Below, one piece after another: positions 8,331-17,226 of a stretch of DNA of 64,000 nt. Both the position numbers and the translations under genes were made by a program. The stretch lies in NCBI GenBank assembly GCA_963664635.1, contig OY761542.1, positions 3,162,001-3,226,000 on the forward strand, read 5' to 3'. The notes beneath the pieces were generated by a model. It did not search any database and was not told the origin of the DNA. It saw only the letters and a program-made list of their open reading frames with translations. Numbering within the stretch: position 1 is the first letter of the stretch; each line of letters begins with the position of its first letter. The DNA comes from VXNE01 sp963664635. GTDB taxonomy: Bacteria > Pseudomonadota > Gammaproteobacteria > Pseudomonadales > Azotimanducaceae.

Positions 8331-10109
8331 TTACAAGGACACGGGTTCGAACTGGTCTTCCGTCAGGCCCATCACGCTATCGGCCCCCGCCTCCATCGCC
8401 GCAAGGCAGGCGGCGGCCCGGGGGAGCACCGACTCGTTGTAGAACCGCGCAGTCACGAGCTTCCCTTCGAGGAAGGACCGCTCGGAGTCCCCCTGCGCCA
8501 GCCGCGACTGCGCGACCAGCGCGCCGCGCATCGACTGGTGCGCGCCGCAGACGATGCCGCACAGCATGAGAAGGTGGTACGAGACCGCGCCGGGCACCGT
8601 GAAGTCGTTCCCCGCGTGCTCGAGCAGCCAGTCGAGCCCGGTCTCCAGACGGTCCACGCCGGAGCGGAACGCCGGTAGCTGGTCCGGTAGGCGTTCCTTG
8701 AGTTCCGACTCCGTATCGCGCATCTCGGCGATCAGTTCCCGCAGGGCCGTTCCGCCGTCGCGCAGCACCTTGCGGCCCACAAGGTCCGCGGCCTGGATGC
8801 CCGTGGTGCCCTCGTAGATCGTCGTGATGCGCACGTCGCGGTAATGCTGCGCGGCGCCGGTCTCCTCGACGAAGCCCATGCCGCCGAACACCTGCAGCGC
8901 CAGCGACGCGATCTGCTGGCCGGTCTCGGTGCTCCAGGCCTTGATGATCGGCGTCATCAGGTCGGCGCGCGCCTGGTGCCATCTCCCGGAGTCTCCCTGC
9001 GCGCCGGCGGCGAGGTCCATGTGCCGGGCGCCCACGTAGGCGACGGCGCGCATGGCCTCGATCTGGGCCTTCATCTCCATCAGCATGCGGCGCACGTCCG
9101 CGTGGTGGACGATCGTCACGGGGCCGTCGCTGCCCGCCAGGCTGCCCTGGCGGCGTTCGCGCGCATACGCCAGCGCGTGCTGGTAGGCGCGTTCCGCGAC
9201 CGCGAGCCCCTGCATGCCGACGCTGATCCGCGCGTGGTTCATCATCGTGAACATGCAGGCGAGTCCCTGGTTCGGTCCACCGACGAGGTATCCCACCGCG
9301 TCGTCGTACTCCATCACGCAGGTCGGGCTGCCGTGGATGCCGAGCTTCTCCTCGAGCGACAAGGCGCGCACGCCGTTGCGTTCGCCCAGCGAGCCGTCAG
9401 CCTGGAGCAACACCTTCGGCACCAGGAAGAGCGAGATGCCGCGCACCCCCGGCGGCGCGTCCGGCAGCCGCGCGAGCACCAGGTGCACGATGTTCTCCGC
9501 CATGTCGTGATCGCCATACGTGATGAAGATTTTCTGCCCGGTGACGCGATATGCGTCGCCGTCCGGCACGGCGGTCGTGCGGATGAGCGCGAGGTCCGAC
9601 CCGGCCTGCGGCTCGGTGAGGTTCATCGTCCCCGTCCAGGTGCCCGCGACGAGGTTCGGGAGCCACGCCGCCTTGAGCTCGGGACTCGCGTGTTCCTCGA
9701 TGGCGTGGATCGCGCCCCCTGCCAGCAACGCGCAGTTCGACCACGCCAGGTTCGCCGACTGCCAGAGCTCGGAGACCGCGATCGAGAGCAGCGCCGGCAG
9801 GCCCTGGCCGCCGAACTCGGGGTCCGCGTCCAGACTCGCCCAGCCCCCGTCCCGGAACTTGCCGTACGCCTCGCGGAACGCGGCGGGCACGCGCACGCCG
9901 CCCTCCTCCATCCGCGCGCCTTCGAGGTCACCAGCGGAGTTCGTCGGTGCGATGACTTCCTCTGCGAACGTCGCGGCCTCCCGGAGTACGGCGCGGGCGA
10001 ACTCGGGAGTTGCGTCCTCGAAACCCGGCAGGCCGTTGATCTCTTCCCAGCGTGCGAGGTCCTCCAGCACGAACCAGATGTCGCGCGTGGGCGCCCGATA
10101 AGCCGTCAT
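8331..10109 (-). CDS. Acyl-CoA dehydrogenase, large (DmdC-like) subfamily
   Basis: 592 aa FAD enzyme catalysing alpha,beta-dehydrogenation of an acyl-CoA. Length and blocks match the large subfamily that includes 3-methylmercaptopropionyl-CoA dehydrogenase (DmdC): FEDATPEFARAVLREAATFA, WTGTMNLTEPQAGSDL, DHDMAENIVHLVLAR and the C-terminal YEGTTGIQAADLVGRK carrying the catalytic-region glutamate. DMSP breakdown is therefore possible, but the subfamily also contains medium and long-chain enzymes. GGAGG lies 11 bases before the ATG. It is the second of two acyl-CoA dehydrogenase genes in tandem on the minus strand. Confidence 0.88.
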   Translation of the reverse strand: MTAYRAPTRDIWFVLEDLARWEEINGLPGFEDATPEFARAVLREAATFAEEVIAPTNSAGDLEGARMEEGGVRVPAAFREAYGKFRDGGWASLDADPEFGGQGLPALLSIAVSELWQSANLAWSNCALLAGGAIHAIEEHASPELKAAWLPNLVAGTWTGTMNLTEPQAGSDLALIRTTAVPDGDAYRVTGQKIFITYGDHDMAENIVHLVLARLPDAPPGVRGISLFLVPKVLLQADGSLGERNGVRALSLEEKLGIHGSPTCVMEYDDAVGYLVGGPNQGLACMFTMMNHARISVGMQGLAVAERAYQHALAYARERRQGSLAGSDGPVTIVHHADVRRMLMEMKAQIEAMRAVAYVGARHMDLAAGAQGDSGRWHQARADLMTPIIKAWSTETGQQIASLALQVFGGMGFVEETGAAQHYRDVRITTIYEGTTGIQAADLVGRKVLRDGGTALRELIAEMRDTESELKERLPDQLPAFRSGVDRLETGLDWLLEHAGNDFTVPGAVSYHLLMLCGIVCGAHQSMRGALVAQSRLAQGDSERSFLEGKLVTARFYNESVLPRAAACLAAMEAGADSVMGLTEDQFEPVSL

Positions 10110-10160
10110 GGAATGCTGTTCCTCCGCAACTGTCGCAATCGCCGGACGAGGGCCGCCCGG

Positions 10161-11339
10161 TCAGTTCGTTTCCTCGAAAATCTCCCGCCCGATCAGCCAG
10201 CGCCGGATCTCCGACGTGCCGGCGCCGATCTCGTAGAGCTTGGCGTCGCGCAGCAACCGGCCCGTCGGGTAGTCGTCTATGTAGCCGTTGCCGCCGAGCA
10301 CCTGGATCGCGTCGAGGGCGAGCGCCGTGGCGGTCTCGGCGCAGTGCAGGATGGCACCGGCGGCGTCCTTGCGCGCGGTCTCGCCCCGGTCGCACGCCCC
10401 CGCGACGGCATAGAGATAGGCGCGGCATGCGTTCGTACGCGTGTACATGTCCGCGAGCTTGCCCTGCACGAGCTGGAACGTCCCGATCGGTTCGCCGAAC
10501 TGCACGCGGTCGCGCGCGTAGGGGACGACCGTGTCGAGGCAGGCCTGCATGATGCCGACCGGGCCGCCGGCGAGGACGACGCGCTCGTAGTCGAGGCCGC
10601 TCATCAGCACGCCTACGCCGCGGTCTTCGGCGCCCAGGACGTTCGACGCCGGTACCTCGGCGTCCTCGAAGACGAGCTCGCAGGTCCCCGAACCGCGCAT
10701 GCCGAGCTTGTCGAGCTTCGGCGAGCGCGAAAACCCCGGGGTGTCGCGTTCGACGATGAACGCGGTGATCCCGTGCGGACCGGCGTCGGGACGGGTCCTG
10801 GCATAGATCACGAACGTGTCCGCGTCGGGACCGTTGGTGATCCACATCTTCGCGCCGTTCAGGACATAGACATCCCCCTCGCGCCGCGCCGACAGGCGCA
10901 TGGACACCACGTCCGAGCCGGCCCCGGTCTCGCTCATGGCCAGGGCGCCGACGTGTTCCCCGCTGATGAGCCCCGGCAGGTAACGCGCTTTCTGTTCCTG
11001 CGTGCCGTGCCGCTCGATCTGGTTCACGCAGAGGTTCGAATGCGCGCCGTAGGACAACCCCACGGACGCCGAGGCCCGCGAGATTTCCTCCATGGCGACG
11101 CAGTGCGCGAGATAGCCCATGTCCGCACCGCCCCACTCCGTGCCGGCGGTGATGCCGAGCAGGCCGAGCTCTCCGAGGCGGGGCCAGAGGTCCCGGGGAA
11201 AGGCGTTCTCGGCATCGATTTCGGCCGCACGCGGGGCGATCTCGTCGGTCGCGAAGTCGTGCACGGTGTCGCGCAGCAGGTCGAGGGTCTCGCCCAGGCC
11301 GAAATTGAGGGAGGAGTACACGTCGCCGCGTCGTTCCAT
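10161..11339 (-). CDS. Isovaleryl-CoA dehydrogenase-like acyl-CoA dehydrogenase
   Basis: About 392 aa. FAD-dependent oxidation of a branched short-chain acyl-CoA, passing electrons to ETF. The block GLDYERVVLAGGPVG contains the glutamate at the position used as catalytic base in isovaleryl-CoA dehydrogenase, a placement that separates this group from other acyl-CoA dehydrogenases. LAMSETGAGSDVVSM and ITNGPDADTFVIYA are flavin-binding blocks, and IQVLGGNGYIDDYP with RDAKLYEIGAGTSEIRR closes the protein. ATG 11339 gives the family's usual length; a longer frame to 11399 would run into the divergent RraA-like gene. Leucine catabolism is likely but no liu cluster partner is present here. Confidence 0.85.
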   Translation of the reverse strand: MERRGDVYSSLNFGLGETLDLLRDTVHDFATDEIAPRAAEIDAENAFPRDLWPRLGELGLLGITAGTEWGGADMGYLAHCVAMEEISRASASVGLSYGAHSNLCVNQIERHGTQEQKARYLPGLISGEHVGALAMSETGAGSDVVSMRLSARREGDVYVLNGAKMWITNGPDADTFVIYARTRPDAGPHGITAFIVERDTPGFSRSPKLDKLGMRGSGTCELVFEDAEVPASNVLGAEDRGVGVLMSGLDYERVVLAGGPVGIMQACLDTVVPYARDRVQFGEPIGTFQLVQGKLADMYTRTNACRAYLYAVAGACDRGETARKDAAGAILHCAETATALALDAIQVLGGNGYIDDYPTGRLLRDAKLYEIGAGTSEIRRWLIGREIFEETN

Positions 11340-11388
11340 CGGGTGGCGCGGCAGACTACCATACGGTGTTTCAGCCTTGGATCGCTCC

Positions 11389-12093
11389 ATGACCACCATC
11401 GATCAGGCCCTGCTCGAAGCCCTGCGAGAGCTCGATACGCCCACCGTCTGCAACGCGCTCGAAGTGGTCGCGCCCAAGCGGCGGGGCTACGGCTACACCG
11501 TGGATCCGCTAGTCTGCACGCGCCCCGAACTCGGCTCCATGGTCGGCTACGCGCGCACCGCCACCATTCGGGCGATGCACCCCTCGGACCTCGCCGGGGC
11601 GGAAGCGCGCGCGATGCAGGACGCCTACTACTCCTACGTCGACGACGGGCCGAAGCCCAGCATCATGGTGATCCAGGACCTCGACGGGGACTCCCGCGGC
11701 TATGGCTCGTTCTGGGGCGAGGTGAACAGCAACATACACAGCGGTCTCGGCTGCATCGGGCTGATCACGGACGGCAGCGTGCGCGACCTGCCCGACGTCG
11801 CCGAGGGGTTCCAGATGCTGGCGGACCGGGTCGGGCCCTCGCACGCGTTCGTCCATTCCGTCGGCTACGGGACGCCCGTCACCGTGGCGGGGATGCGGGT
11901 CAAGGACGGCGACCTCATGCACGCGGACCAGCACGGTGCGGTGGTGATACCGCACGATGTCGCGGAGGGGGTGCCCGAGGCGGCGGCCGCCATCGCGCGG
12001 CGCGAGGCGGTCATCATCGGGGCCTCCCAGGAGCCGGGTTTCAACATGGCGCGCCTGCGGCAGGCCTGGGGAGACGCGGCGGAGGTGCACTGA
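11389..12093 (+). CDS. RraA-like protein (HMG/CHA aldolase family)
   Basis: 234 aa protein of the RraA/4-hydroxy-4-methyl-2-oxoglutarate aldolase family. The N-terminal ELDTPTVCNALEVV and the core GEVNSNIHSGLGCIGLITDG followed by SVRDLPDV show the conserved G...D-G-x-x-R-D active-site segment. Members either cleave oxaloacetate-type substrates or, as RraA, bind RNase E; the HADQHGAVVIPHDVA block supports an enzyme. The stop overlaps the next gene's start as TGATG, so it heads a coupled operon with the CxxC protein and the UGSC selenoprotein. It is divergent from the isovaleryl-CoA dehydrogenase gene. Confidence 0.82.
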   Translation: MTTIDQALLEALRELDTPTVCNALEVVAPKRRGYGYTVDPLVCTRPELGSMVGYARTATIRAMHPSDLAGAEARAMQDAYYSYVDDGPKPSIMVIQDLDGDSRGYGSFWGEVNSNIHSGLGCIGLITDGSVRDLPDVAEGFQMLADRVGPSHAFVHSVGYGTPVTVAGMRVKDGDLMHADQHGAVVIPHDVAEGVPEAAAAIARREAVIIGASQEPGFNMARLRQAWGDAAEVH

Positions 12094-13652
12094 TGGCGCA
12101 ACTGCTGCCACCCTTCTCGCTGCGCGACCAGCACGGCGTGGATCGCGCGTTTCCCCCCGCGGCCCGGTCCGTGGTCTGCTTCGCCAAGGAAGACTGTCCG
12201 ACCTGCAACCTCGTCATGCCCCTGATCGAGGCGCTGCACCGCGAGTCGGGGCTGGAAGTGCTCGTTCCCGGCCAGACCGCCGACGGCAACGCGACGCTGA
12301 TCGAGCGTCATGCACTCACCGCCCCGGTCCTCGACGACTCGGCGCTCAAGGTGTCGTTCGCCTACGACGTGGATACCGTGCCGCTGGTCATCGCCGCGGA
12401 CGAGGATGGCTCGGAGGCGGACCGCTTGGTCGGGTTCGACAAGGCGGAGTGGCGTGCCTTCTTCGAGCGCCACGCGCCGGAGCTGGCGGTGGACTGGGAC
12501 GCCCTGCCCGACTGGCGCCCCGGCTGCGGGTCGCTGACGCAGGATCCGGTGATCGGCGAGCGTCTGCGCGCCGAGGCCGAGAACAGCCCCCTGCGCGCGC
12601 GCCGCATCGAAATCGCCCCGGCGGACGATGTACACGAATTCTTGTTCGACCAGGGATTCACGGATGGCCTGCCCGTCGTGCCGCCCACGCCGGAACGGGT
12701 GGTGCGCATGCTGGACGGCACGCGGCGGGACCCGCAGTCCGTCGTGGCGACCGTACCGCCGAACATGGCGCCGGCGACCGCCGAGAAGGTCGCGGTGAAC
12801 GCGGTCCTCGCCGGGTGCCGGCCCGAGTACCTGCCGGTGGTGATCGCGGCGCTGGAAGCGGTCTGTACGGACGAGTTCAACATCCACGGCGTGATGGCGA
12901 CGACCATGGGCGCATCGCCGGTGATGATCGTCAACGGTCCGATTCGCCACCGGCTCGGCATGAACATGCGCCTCGGCGCGCTCGGCCAGGGGAACCGCGC
13001 CAACGCGGCGATCGGGCGCGCGCTGCGGTTGACGCTGCGCAACGTCGGCGGGGCGCGACCCGGCGGGACCGAGCGCTCCACCCTCGGCAACCCCATGAAA
13101 CACACCATGTGCTTCGCCGAGTGGGAGGAGCGCAGCGAATGGCCGCCGCTGCACGTGGAACGGGGCTTCGAGCCGGACGACTCCGTCGTCACGATACTCG
13201 CCATGACCAGTGGGCCGAGCCTGATCGTGGACCAGAACTCGCGCAACGCCAGCGAACTCGCGGGCTCCTTCGGGCTCGTGATGGAGGGGGCGCACCATCC
13301 ACGCGCGCACCACATGGGCGACTGCATCCTCGTCGTGTGTCCCGAGCACGTCGACACGCTGAAGGTCGACGGGTACTCGAAGGACGACGTGCGCAACCGC
13401 ATCCAGGAGACCTCGGCCCGGCGCTTGCGCGACCTGGTGGCCGACGACGTGTCCGGCACGGGGCTGCCCCCGGAGCGGGCGCGGGGCATGTCCGACGAAC
13501 AACTCGACCGGATGTCGCCGAAGTTCGCTTCGAAGGACAACATTCACATCGTCGTGGCGGGATCCGAGGCCGGCAAGTTCTCGGGCTTCTTCCACGGCTG
13601 GGCGAGCGGGCCAATGGGTTCGATGCCCGTCTCGCGCAAGATAGGGGACTGA
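12093..13652 (+). CDS. Thioredoxin-like CxxC protein, partner of UGSC selenoprotein
   Basis: 519 aa in two parts. Residues 1 to about 150 look like a thioredoxin/peroxiredoxin fold: FSLRDQHGVDRAF, then VVCFAKEDCPTCNLVMPLIE with a C35-P-T-C38 motif, then DVDTVPLVIA with a cis-proline-type TVP. The rest is a conserved domain of unknown function: FTDGLPVVPPTPERVVRML, PNMAPATAEKVAVNAVLAG, EFNIHGVMATTMGASPVMIV, TLGNPMKHTMCFAEW. It overlaps the RraA-like stop (TGATG) and is followed 50 bases later by the UGSC gene. I do not know a characterised activity. The context suggests thiol/selenol redox chemistry on an as yet unknown substrate. No membrane segment is seen. Confidence 0.75.
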   Translation: MAQLLPPFSLRDQHGVDRAFPPAARSVVCFAKEDCPTCNLVMPLIEALHRESGLEVLVPGQTADGNATLIERHALTAPVLDDSALKVSFAYDVDTVPLVIAADEDGSEADRLVGFDKAEWRAFFERHAPELAVDWDALPDWRPGCGSLTQDPVIGERLRAEAENSPLRARRIEIAPADDVHEFLFDQGFTDGLPVVPPTPERVVRMLDGTRRDPQSVVATVPPNMAPATAEKVAVNAVLAGCRPEYLPVVIAALEAVCTDEFNIHGVMATTMGASPVMIVNGPIRHRLGMNMRLGALGQGNRANAAIGRALRLTLRNVGGARPGGTERSTLGNPMKHTMCFAEWEERSEWPPLHVERGFEPDDSVVTILAMTSGPSLIVDQNSRNASELAGSFGLVMEGAHHPRAHHMGDCILVVCPEHVDTLKVDGYSKDDVRNRIQETSARRLRDLVADDVSGTGLPPERARGMSDEQLDRMSPKFASKDNIHIVVAGSEAGKFSGFFHGWASGPMGSMPVSRKIGD

Positions 13653-13702
13653 GGCCGCGTGCGCGGTCCACGCCCCAGCAACCCGCTAGAGGAGAAATAC
13701 GT

Positions 13703-14221
13703 ATGACCACCATTCTCGACCCCACCGACGAACGGGTGCCCGTCGCCCGTTCGCTGACGCCCCGCCCGGAGGCGATCACCGGCTCGGTGGCCCTGCTCGA
13801 CATCTCGAAACCGCGCGGCAACGTGCTGCTCGACCGTCTCGAGTCATTGTTGGCGGAGGCGCTGCCGGGCATCGAGATCAACCGCTACGCGAAGCCGACG
13901 TTCACCAAGCCGGCGCCGACGGAGCTGCGCCAGGACATCCGGGAGCACAACGACTTCGTCGTCGAAGCGCTGGCCGACTGAGGCTCCTGTACCACGTGCA
14001 GTTTGCATGACACGGTATGGTTCGAGATCCAGGGCGTCCCGGCGGTTTCGATCGCCTCGAGCGAGTTCCGTGACGCGGCCGGCGCACAGGCGCAGGCGCT
14101 CGGCATGGACGACGCGCAAACCTGTTTCGTCCGGCACCCCATCCAGGACCGGACGGACGACGAGATGCGCGCGCTGGCCGACGAGGTGGTCGCGGAGGTG
14201 ATCGATGCGCTGACCGTGTAG
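13703..14221 (+). CDS. UGSC family selenoprotein (TGA read as selenocysteine)
   Basis: A naive reading ends at TGA 13979-13981 after 92 codons, but the same frame continues without a stop to TAG at 14219-14221. Read through, the junction is ALAD-U93-G-S-C96-TTC99-SLHD, exactly the U-G-S-C motif that names this selenoprotein family known from marine metagenomes. The upstream half (LLDISKPRGNVLLDRLESLL, YAKPTFTKPAPTEL) and downstream half (GVPAVSIASSEFRDAAGAQA, RHPIQDRTDDEMRALADEVV) both match the family, which argues against a pseudogene. The full protein is 172 aa. GGAG sits 8 bases before ATG 13703. A SECIS-like hairpin follows the TGA. The function is unknown; redox activity through U93, C96 and C99 is inferred. 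Confidence 0.9.
13989..14018 (+). promoter_or_regulatory. Bacterial SECIS-like hairpin
   Basis: Directly downstream of the TGA codon the RNA can fold: lower stem GUACC (13989-13993) with GGUAU (14014-14018, last pair G-U), an asymmetric internal loop, and upper stem CGUGC (13995-13999) with GCAUG (14005-14009). The apical loop AGUUU begins 19 nt after the UGA and contains a G-U, within the spacing usual for bacterial SECIS elements bound by SelB. Folding was done by eye. Confidence 0.65.
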
Positions 14222-14483
14222 GCCACGCGACCCACGTCCAGGGGGCTGCGGGAGGCGGCTTCGGAGTACAAGGGAAAGGCCGTTGTCTTCGTTGAGGCTC
14301 ATTGGCTCAAGAGGGTCTTGGCCGACGAACGCTGCAGACGCTCCCGGCGTCAAGGGGCTCCGGCCAAGCGGCATCCGGCAATTCTTGGGTAGGAATCTAC
14401 CTTCTGGATGAACTCAAACAAGCAGTAATGGGTTCACCTTCCATAGGGCGTGATCGGGAGCCTTGGTTCGAATGTGCCGGGGA

Positions 14484-15821
14484 CTAGGGGTCGTCCGCTG
14501 TCGCCGGCAACCTGAAGCGCGCTTGCGCGCCCTGGGTGTCCACGCGGTTGACGAGGTCCAATGCGCCATCGTGACTCTCGGCGATGTGTCGGGCGAGCAC
14601 TAATCCAATGCCAGCGCCGTCGGACTTGGTCGAATAGAAGGGCACGAACAGGTTGTCCGTCTCGGCGATGCCGGGACCCTCGTCCTCCACGAGAATCTCG
14701 ACGTGGCGATCCACTGTCCGCCAGCCAACCGTGACGCCACCACCGGTCTGCCGCGCCGCGTCGGCGGCGTTTCGAACGAGATTCAGCAGCGCCTGCTCGA
14801 GTTGATCGGGGTCGGCTCTGACGGTCGTCGCATCCCCGTCCCGAACGGCCACGGTCCTGCGCGTTTCGAGCTTCGCCACCCGGTGTATGCAGTCAGCCAA
14901 GTCGACCTCGACGAGGTTGGGCGGCGGCAGACGCGCAAGGCGTGCATAGGCCGACATGAACCGCTCGAGACCCTCCGCACGCCCCGAGACGATCTCCAGT
15001 CCGCGGTCAACGTCGCGCGACCAATCGGCCGGCAGTGGATCCTGGCACAGGATGGCGCGGATGCTCGCCACGATGGACTTGATCGGCGTGAGCGAATTGT
15101 TGATCTCGTGACTCAGCACGCGGACGAGACGCTGCCAGGTCTCCCGCTCTTCGTCGCGCAGGGCGCTTGAAAGGTCCGTCAGGACGACCAGGGTCAGGTG
15201 TCTCCCAGCCAGACGGATGGCGCTGCGTCGAACCTGCCAGCGCCGCATGCCGGTCGGGTCGTTGCGTTCGATGGTTCGCGGGGCAGCTCCCGTGAGTGTT
15301 TCGCCGAGCCCGATGTCCGCGGCCGTCCTACCCGTTGCTTCGCGTTCGGGAAACCCGATCAGGTGTTCGCCGGCGTGGTTCACAAGACGCAGACACTGTT
15401 GCTCGTCGAAGGCGAATACCGCGATGTCGACGGCGTCCAGCACATGCCGCAGTGAGCCGGACGCCTCGGCCGCGTCGAGACGCTGGCTGCGCAGAAGTCC
15501 CTCCAACTCGTTGACCTCGTGGAGCGTCAGCGCCAGCGGGTTGTTCGTGCCAGCGCCGCGAGCGCGTACCGAGTAATCGCCCTGTCGCAGCGCGGCCAAG
15601 ACGTTCGCGACGATGCGCAGCGGTCGGTGCAGGCGGGTCTTCAAGACGAGAGCGAGTACGATCCAGGAGCCGGCGAGGCCCAAGGTGACCGACCATCGAA
15701 CCGGGGCGCCATAGTCCGCTAGCCACAACAGGACGATGGCGGCGCCGAAGCCTGGTGCGCCGGCGAGGAGCACCCAGGGAAGCGCCGACTGGGTTCGCCA
15801 TCGGCCGCCGCTAGTTCCCAT
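14484..15821 (-). CDS. Sensor histidine kinase, NtrY/NtrB-like
   Basis: 445 aa membrane sensor. Two hydrophobic segments near the N-terminus (ALPWVLLAGAPGFGAAIVLL and VTLGLAGSWIVLALVL) are followed by a HAMP-like linker (RPLRIVANVLAALRQGDYSV) and a PAS-type domain (LRHVLDAVDIAVFAFDEQ). The phosphoacceptor histidine is in RVLSHEINNSLTPIKSI; the ATP-binding N, G1 and G2 boxes are LVRNAADAA, VEDEGPGI and GAGIGLVLAR. Its 5' end overlaps the 3' end of the response-regulator gene by 11 bases, so they form a two-component pair, last in an operon that starts with ABC export genes. The signal is unknown. Confidence 0.88.
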   Translation of the reverse strand: MGTSGGRWRTQSALPWVLLAGAPGFGAAIVLLWLADYGAPVRWSVTLGLAGSWIVLALVLKTRLHRPLRIVANVLAALRQGDYSVRARGAGTNNPLALTLHEVNELEGLLRSQRLDAAEASGSLRHVLDAVDIAVFAFDEQQCLRLVNHAGEHLIGFPEREATGRTAADIGLGETLTGAAPRTIERNDPTGMRRWQVRRSAIRLAGRHLTLVVLTDLSSALRDEERETWQRLVRVLSHEINNSLTPIKSIVASIRAILCQDPLPADWSRDVDRGLEIVSGRAEGLERFMSAYARLARLPPPNLVEVDLADCIHRVAKLETRRTVAVRDGDATTVRADPDQLEQALLNLVRNAADAARQTGGGVTVGWRTVDRHVEILVEDEGPGIAETDNLFVPFYSTKSDGAGIGLVLARHIAESHDGALDLVNRVDTQGAQARFRLPATADDP

Positions 15822-17190
15822 CGCGAAGGGGAACCCGATGCCGTTCGAGCTTCCGGTAGAGGGCCGCCCGGCTCACGCCGAGATCGCGTGCCGCATGGGA
15901 GACGTTGCCGCCGTGACGGTTGAGAGCCTTCTCGACGAGAGTTCGCTCCGCTTCCGCGAGCGTCAACGAATCGAATGGACGAGGAGCCACGTTAGACGGG
16001 CGCAGACCCAGATCGTCGCTGGCGATCCTCGTCCCGTTGGACACCAGCACGGCTCGCTCGACGGCATGGATGAGTTCACGGACGTTGCCGGGCCAAGGGT
16101 GCGCGAGCAACGCGGCCAAGGCGTCGTCACTGAACCCCTCGAACGGTTTGTCGTAGCGGATCGACTCCCTCGCCAGGAATCGCGTGGCGAGAATGGGAAT
16201 GTCCTCCTGCCGGTCCCGCAGCGGCGGAAGGTTGATCTCGACCGTGTTCAGCCGGTAGAGCAGATCTTCCCGCAACGTGCCTTCCGCCACCGCCACGCCT
16301 ATGTCCGTGTTGGTCGCGGAGAGGATGCGCACGTTTACCCGCCGAGTCTTGGGCGACCCGACGCGCTGCACGACCCGCGTTTCGAGCACGCGCAGCAGCA
16401 CGGCCTGTTGGCGATAGGGGACGTTGGCGATCTCGTCCAGGAAGAGCGTGCCCCCCTCTGCCACCTCGAAACACCCGGGGCGGTCTTTGCTCGCATCCGT
16501 GAACGCGCCCTTGACGTGACCCAGCATCTCGGACTCGAACACCCCTTCCGCGAGACCGCCCGCGTTTACGGCCACGAAGGGTTCGCCAGCGCGACCCGAG
16601 GCTTCATGAAGATAGTGCGCGACGACTTCCTTGCCGGTACCGTGGTCGCCGCTGATCAGCACGTTGGCATCGGACGGCCCGACCCGGTCCATCAGTTCCA
16701 CGACGGACCGCATGGCGGACGATTCCGCCACGAAGTCCTTCAGGGCAGCCGAATTGAGGTGTCGGTTGGCCCTCGCGAGCCGCTGGCTGCGGCGTTGGGC
16801 AAGACCGAGTTCGACCTGCGTGGTGACCGTGCGGACAAGGCGTTCGTTGTCCCAGGGTTTCTGTACGTAGTCCCTTGCGCCCCGGCGCATCGCCTCGACG
16901 GCACCCTCGACGTTACCCCACGCGGTCATGACCATGACGGGCAGCCGAGGGTCGAGTCTTCGCAGGCTTGAGAGAAGATCGAGCCCCTCGCGTCCCGAGG
17001 TCGTGTCCCTCGCGTAGTTCAGGTCGATGAGCACGCAGTCCGGATCGAAGCGTTCCACGGCTTCTAGCGTAGCCTCCGGCGACCGCACGCCCTCGGCCTC
17101 GAAGCCGGCGTTCCCCAGCAACATCCGCAGGGCTTCGACTACATCCGCATCGTCGTCGGCGAAGAGGACCCGGGGGACTGCTCGATCCAT
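15811..17190 (-). CDS. Sigma-54-dependent response regulator (NtrC family)
   Basis: 459 aa with three domains. The receiver (residues 5-120) has acidic residues DDD at 12-14 and the phosphoacceptor D56 in VLIDLNY. The AAA+ domain has Walker A GDHGTGKE, Walker B GGTLFLDEI and the sigma-54 contact loop GAFTDA, a variant of the canonical GAFTGA. The C-terminal Fis-type helix-turn-helix is HAARDLGVSRAALYRKLERH. It activates sigma-54 promoters when phosphorylated by the adjacent kinase. Position 37 bases downstream of the ABC permease gene suggests it controls, or reports on, that exporter. Confidence 0.92.
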   Translation of the reverse strand: MDRAVPRVLFADDDADVVEALRMLLGNAGFEAEGVRSPEATLEAVERFDPDCVLIDLNYARDTTSGREGLDLLSSLRRLDPRLPVMVMTAWGNVEGAVEAMRRGARDYVQKPWDNERLVRTVTTQVELGLAQRRSQRLARANRHLNSAALKDFVAESSAMRSVVELMDRVGPSDANVLISGDHGTGKEVVAHYLHEASGRAGEPFVAVNAGGLAEGVFESEMLGHVKGAFTDASKDRPGCFEVAEGGTLFLDEIANVPYRQQAVLLRVLETRVVQRVGSPKTRRVNVRILSATNTDIGVAVAEGTLREDLLYRLNTVEINLPPLRDRQEDIPILATRFLARESIRYDKPFEGFSDDALAALLAHPWPGNVRELIHAVERAVLVSNGTRIASDDLGLRPSNVAPRPFDSLTLAEAERTLVEKALNRHGGNVSHAARDLGVSRAALYRKLERHRVPLRDGN

Positions 17191-17226
17191 GCACGAAGTC
17201 TACCTTTTCGTCGGCTGGCGCCGAGG

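Noticed and set aside
8844..12092. Long plus-strand open frame preceding the CxxC protein
   Set aside because: Only the part from 12093 is a real gene. The earlier part is antisense to two acyl-CoA dehydrogenases and out of frame with the RraA-like gene.
13703..13981. A 92-aa protein ending at TGA 13979, plus a separate 72-aa protein at 14003
   Set aside because: The two halves are one UGSC-family protein in the same frame, and the TGA is at the family's selenocysteine position.
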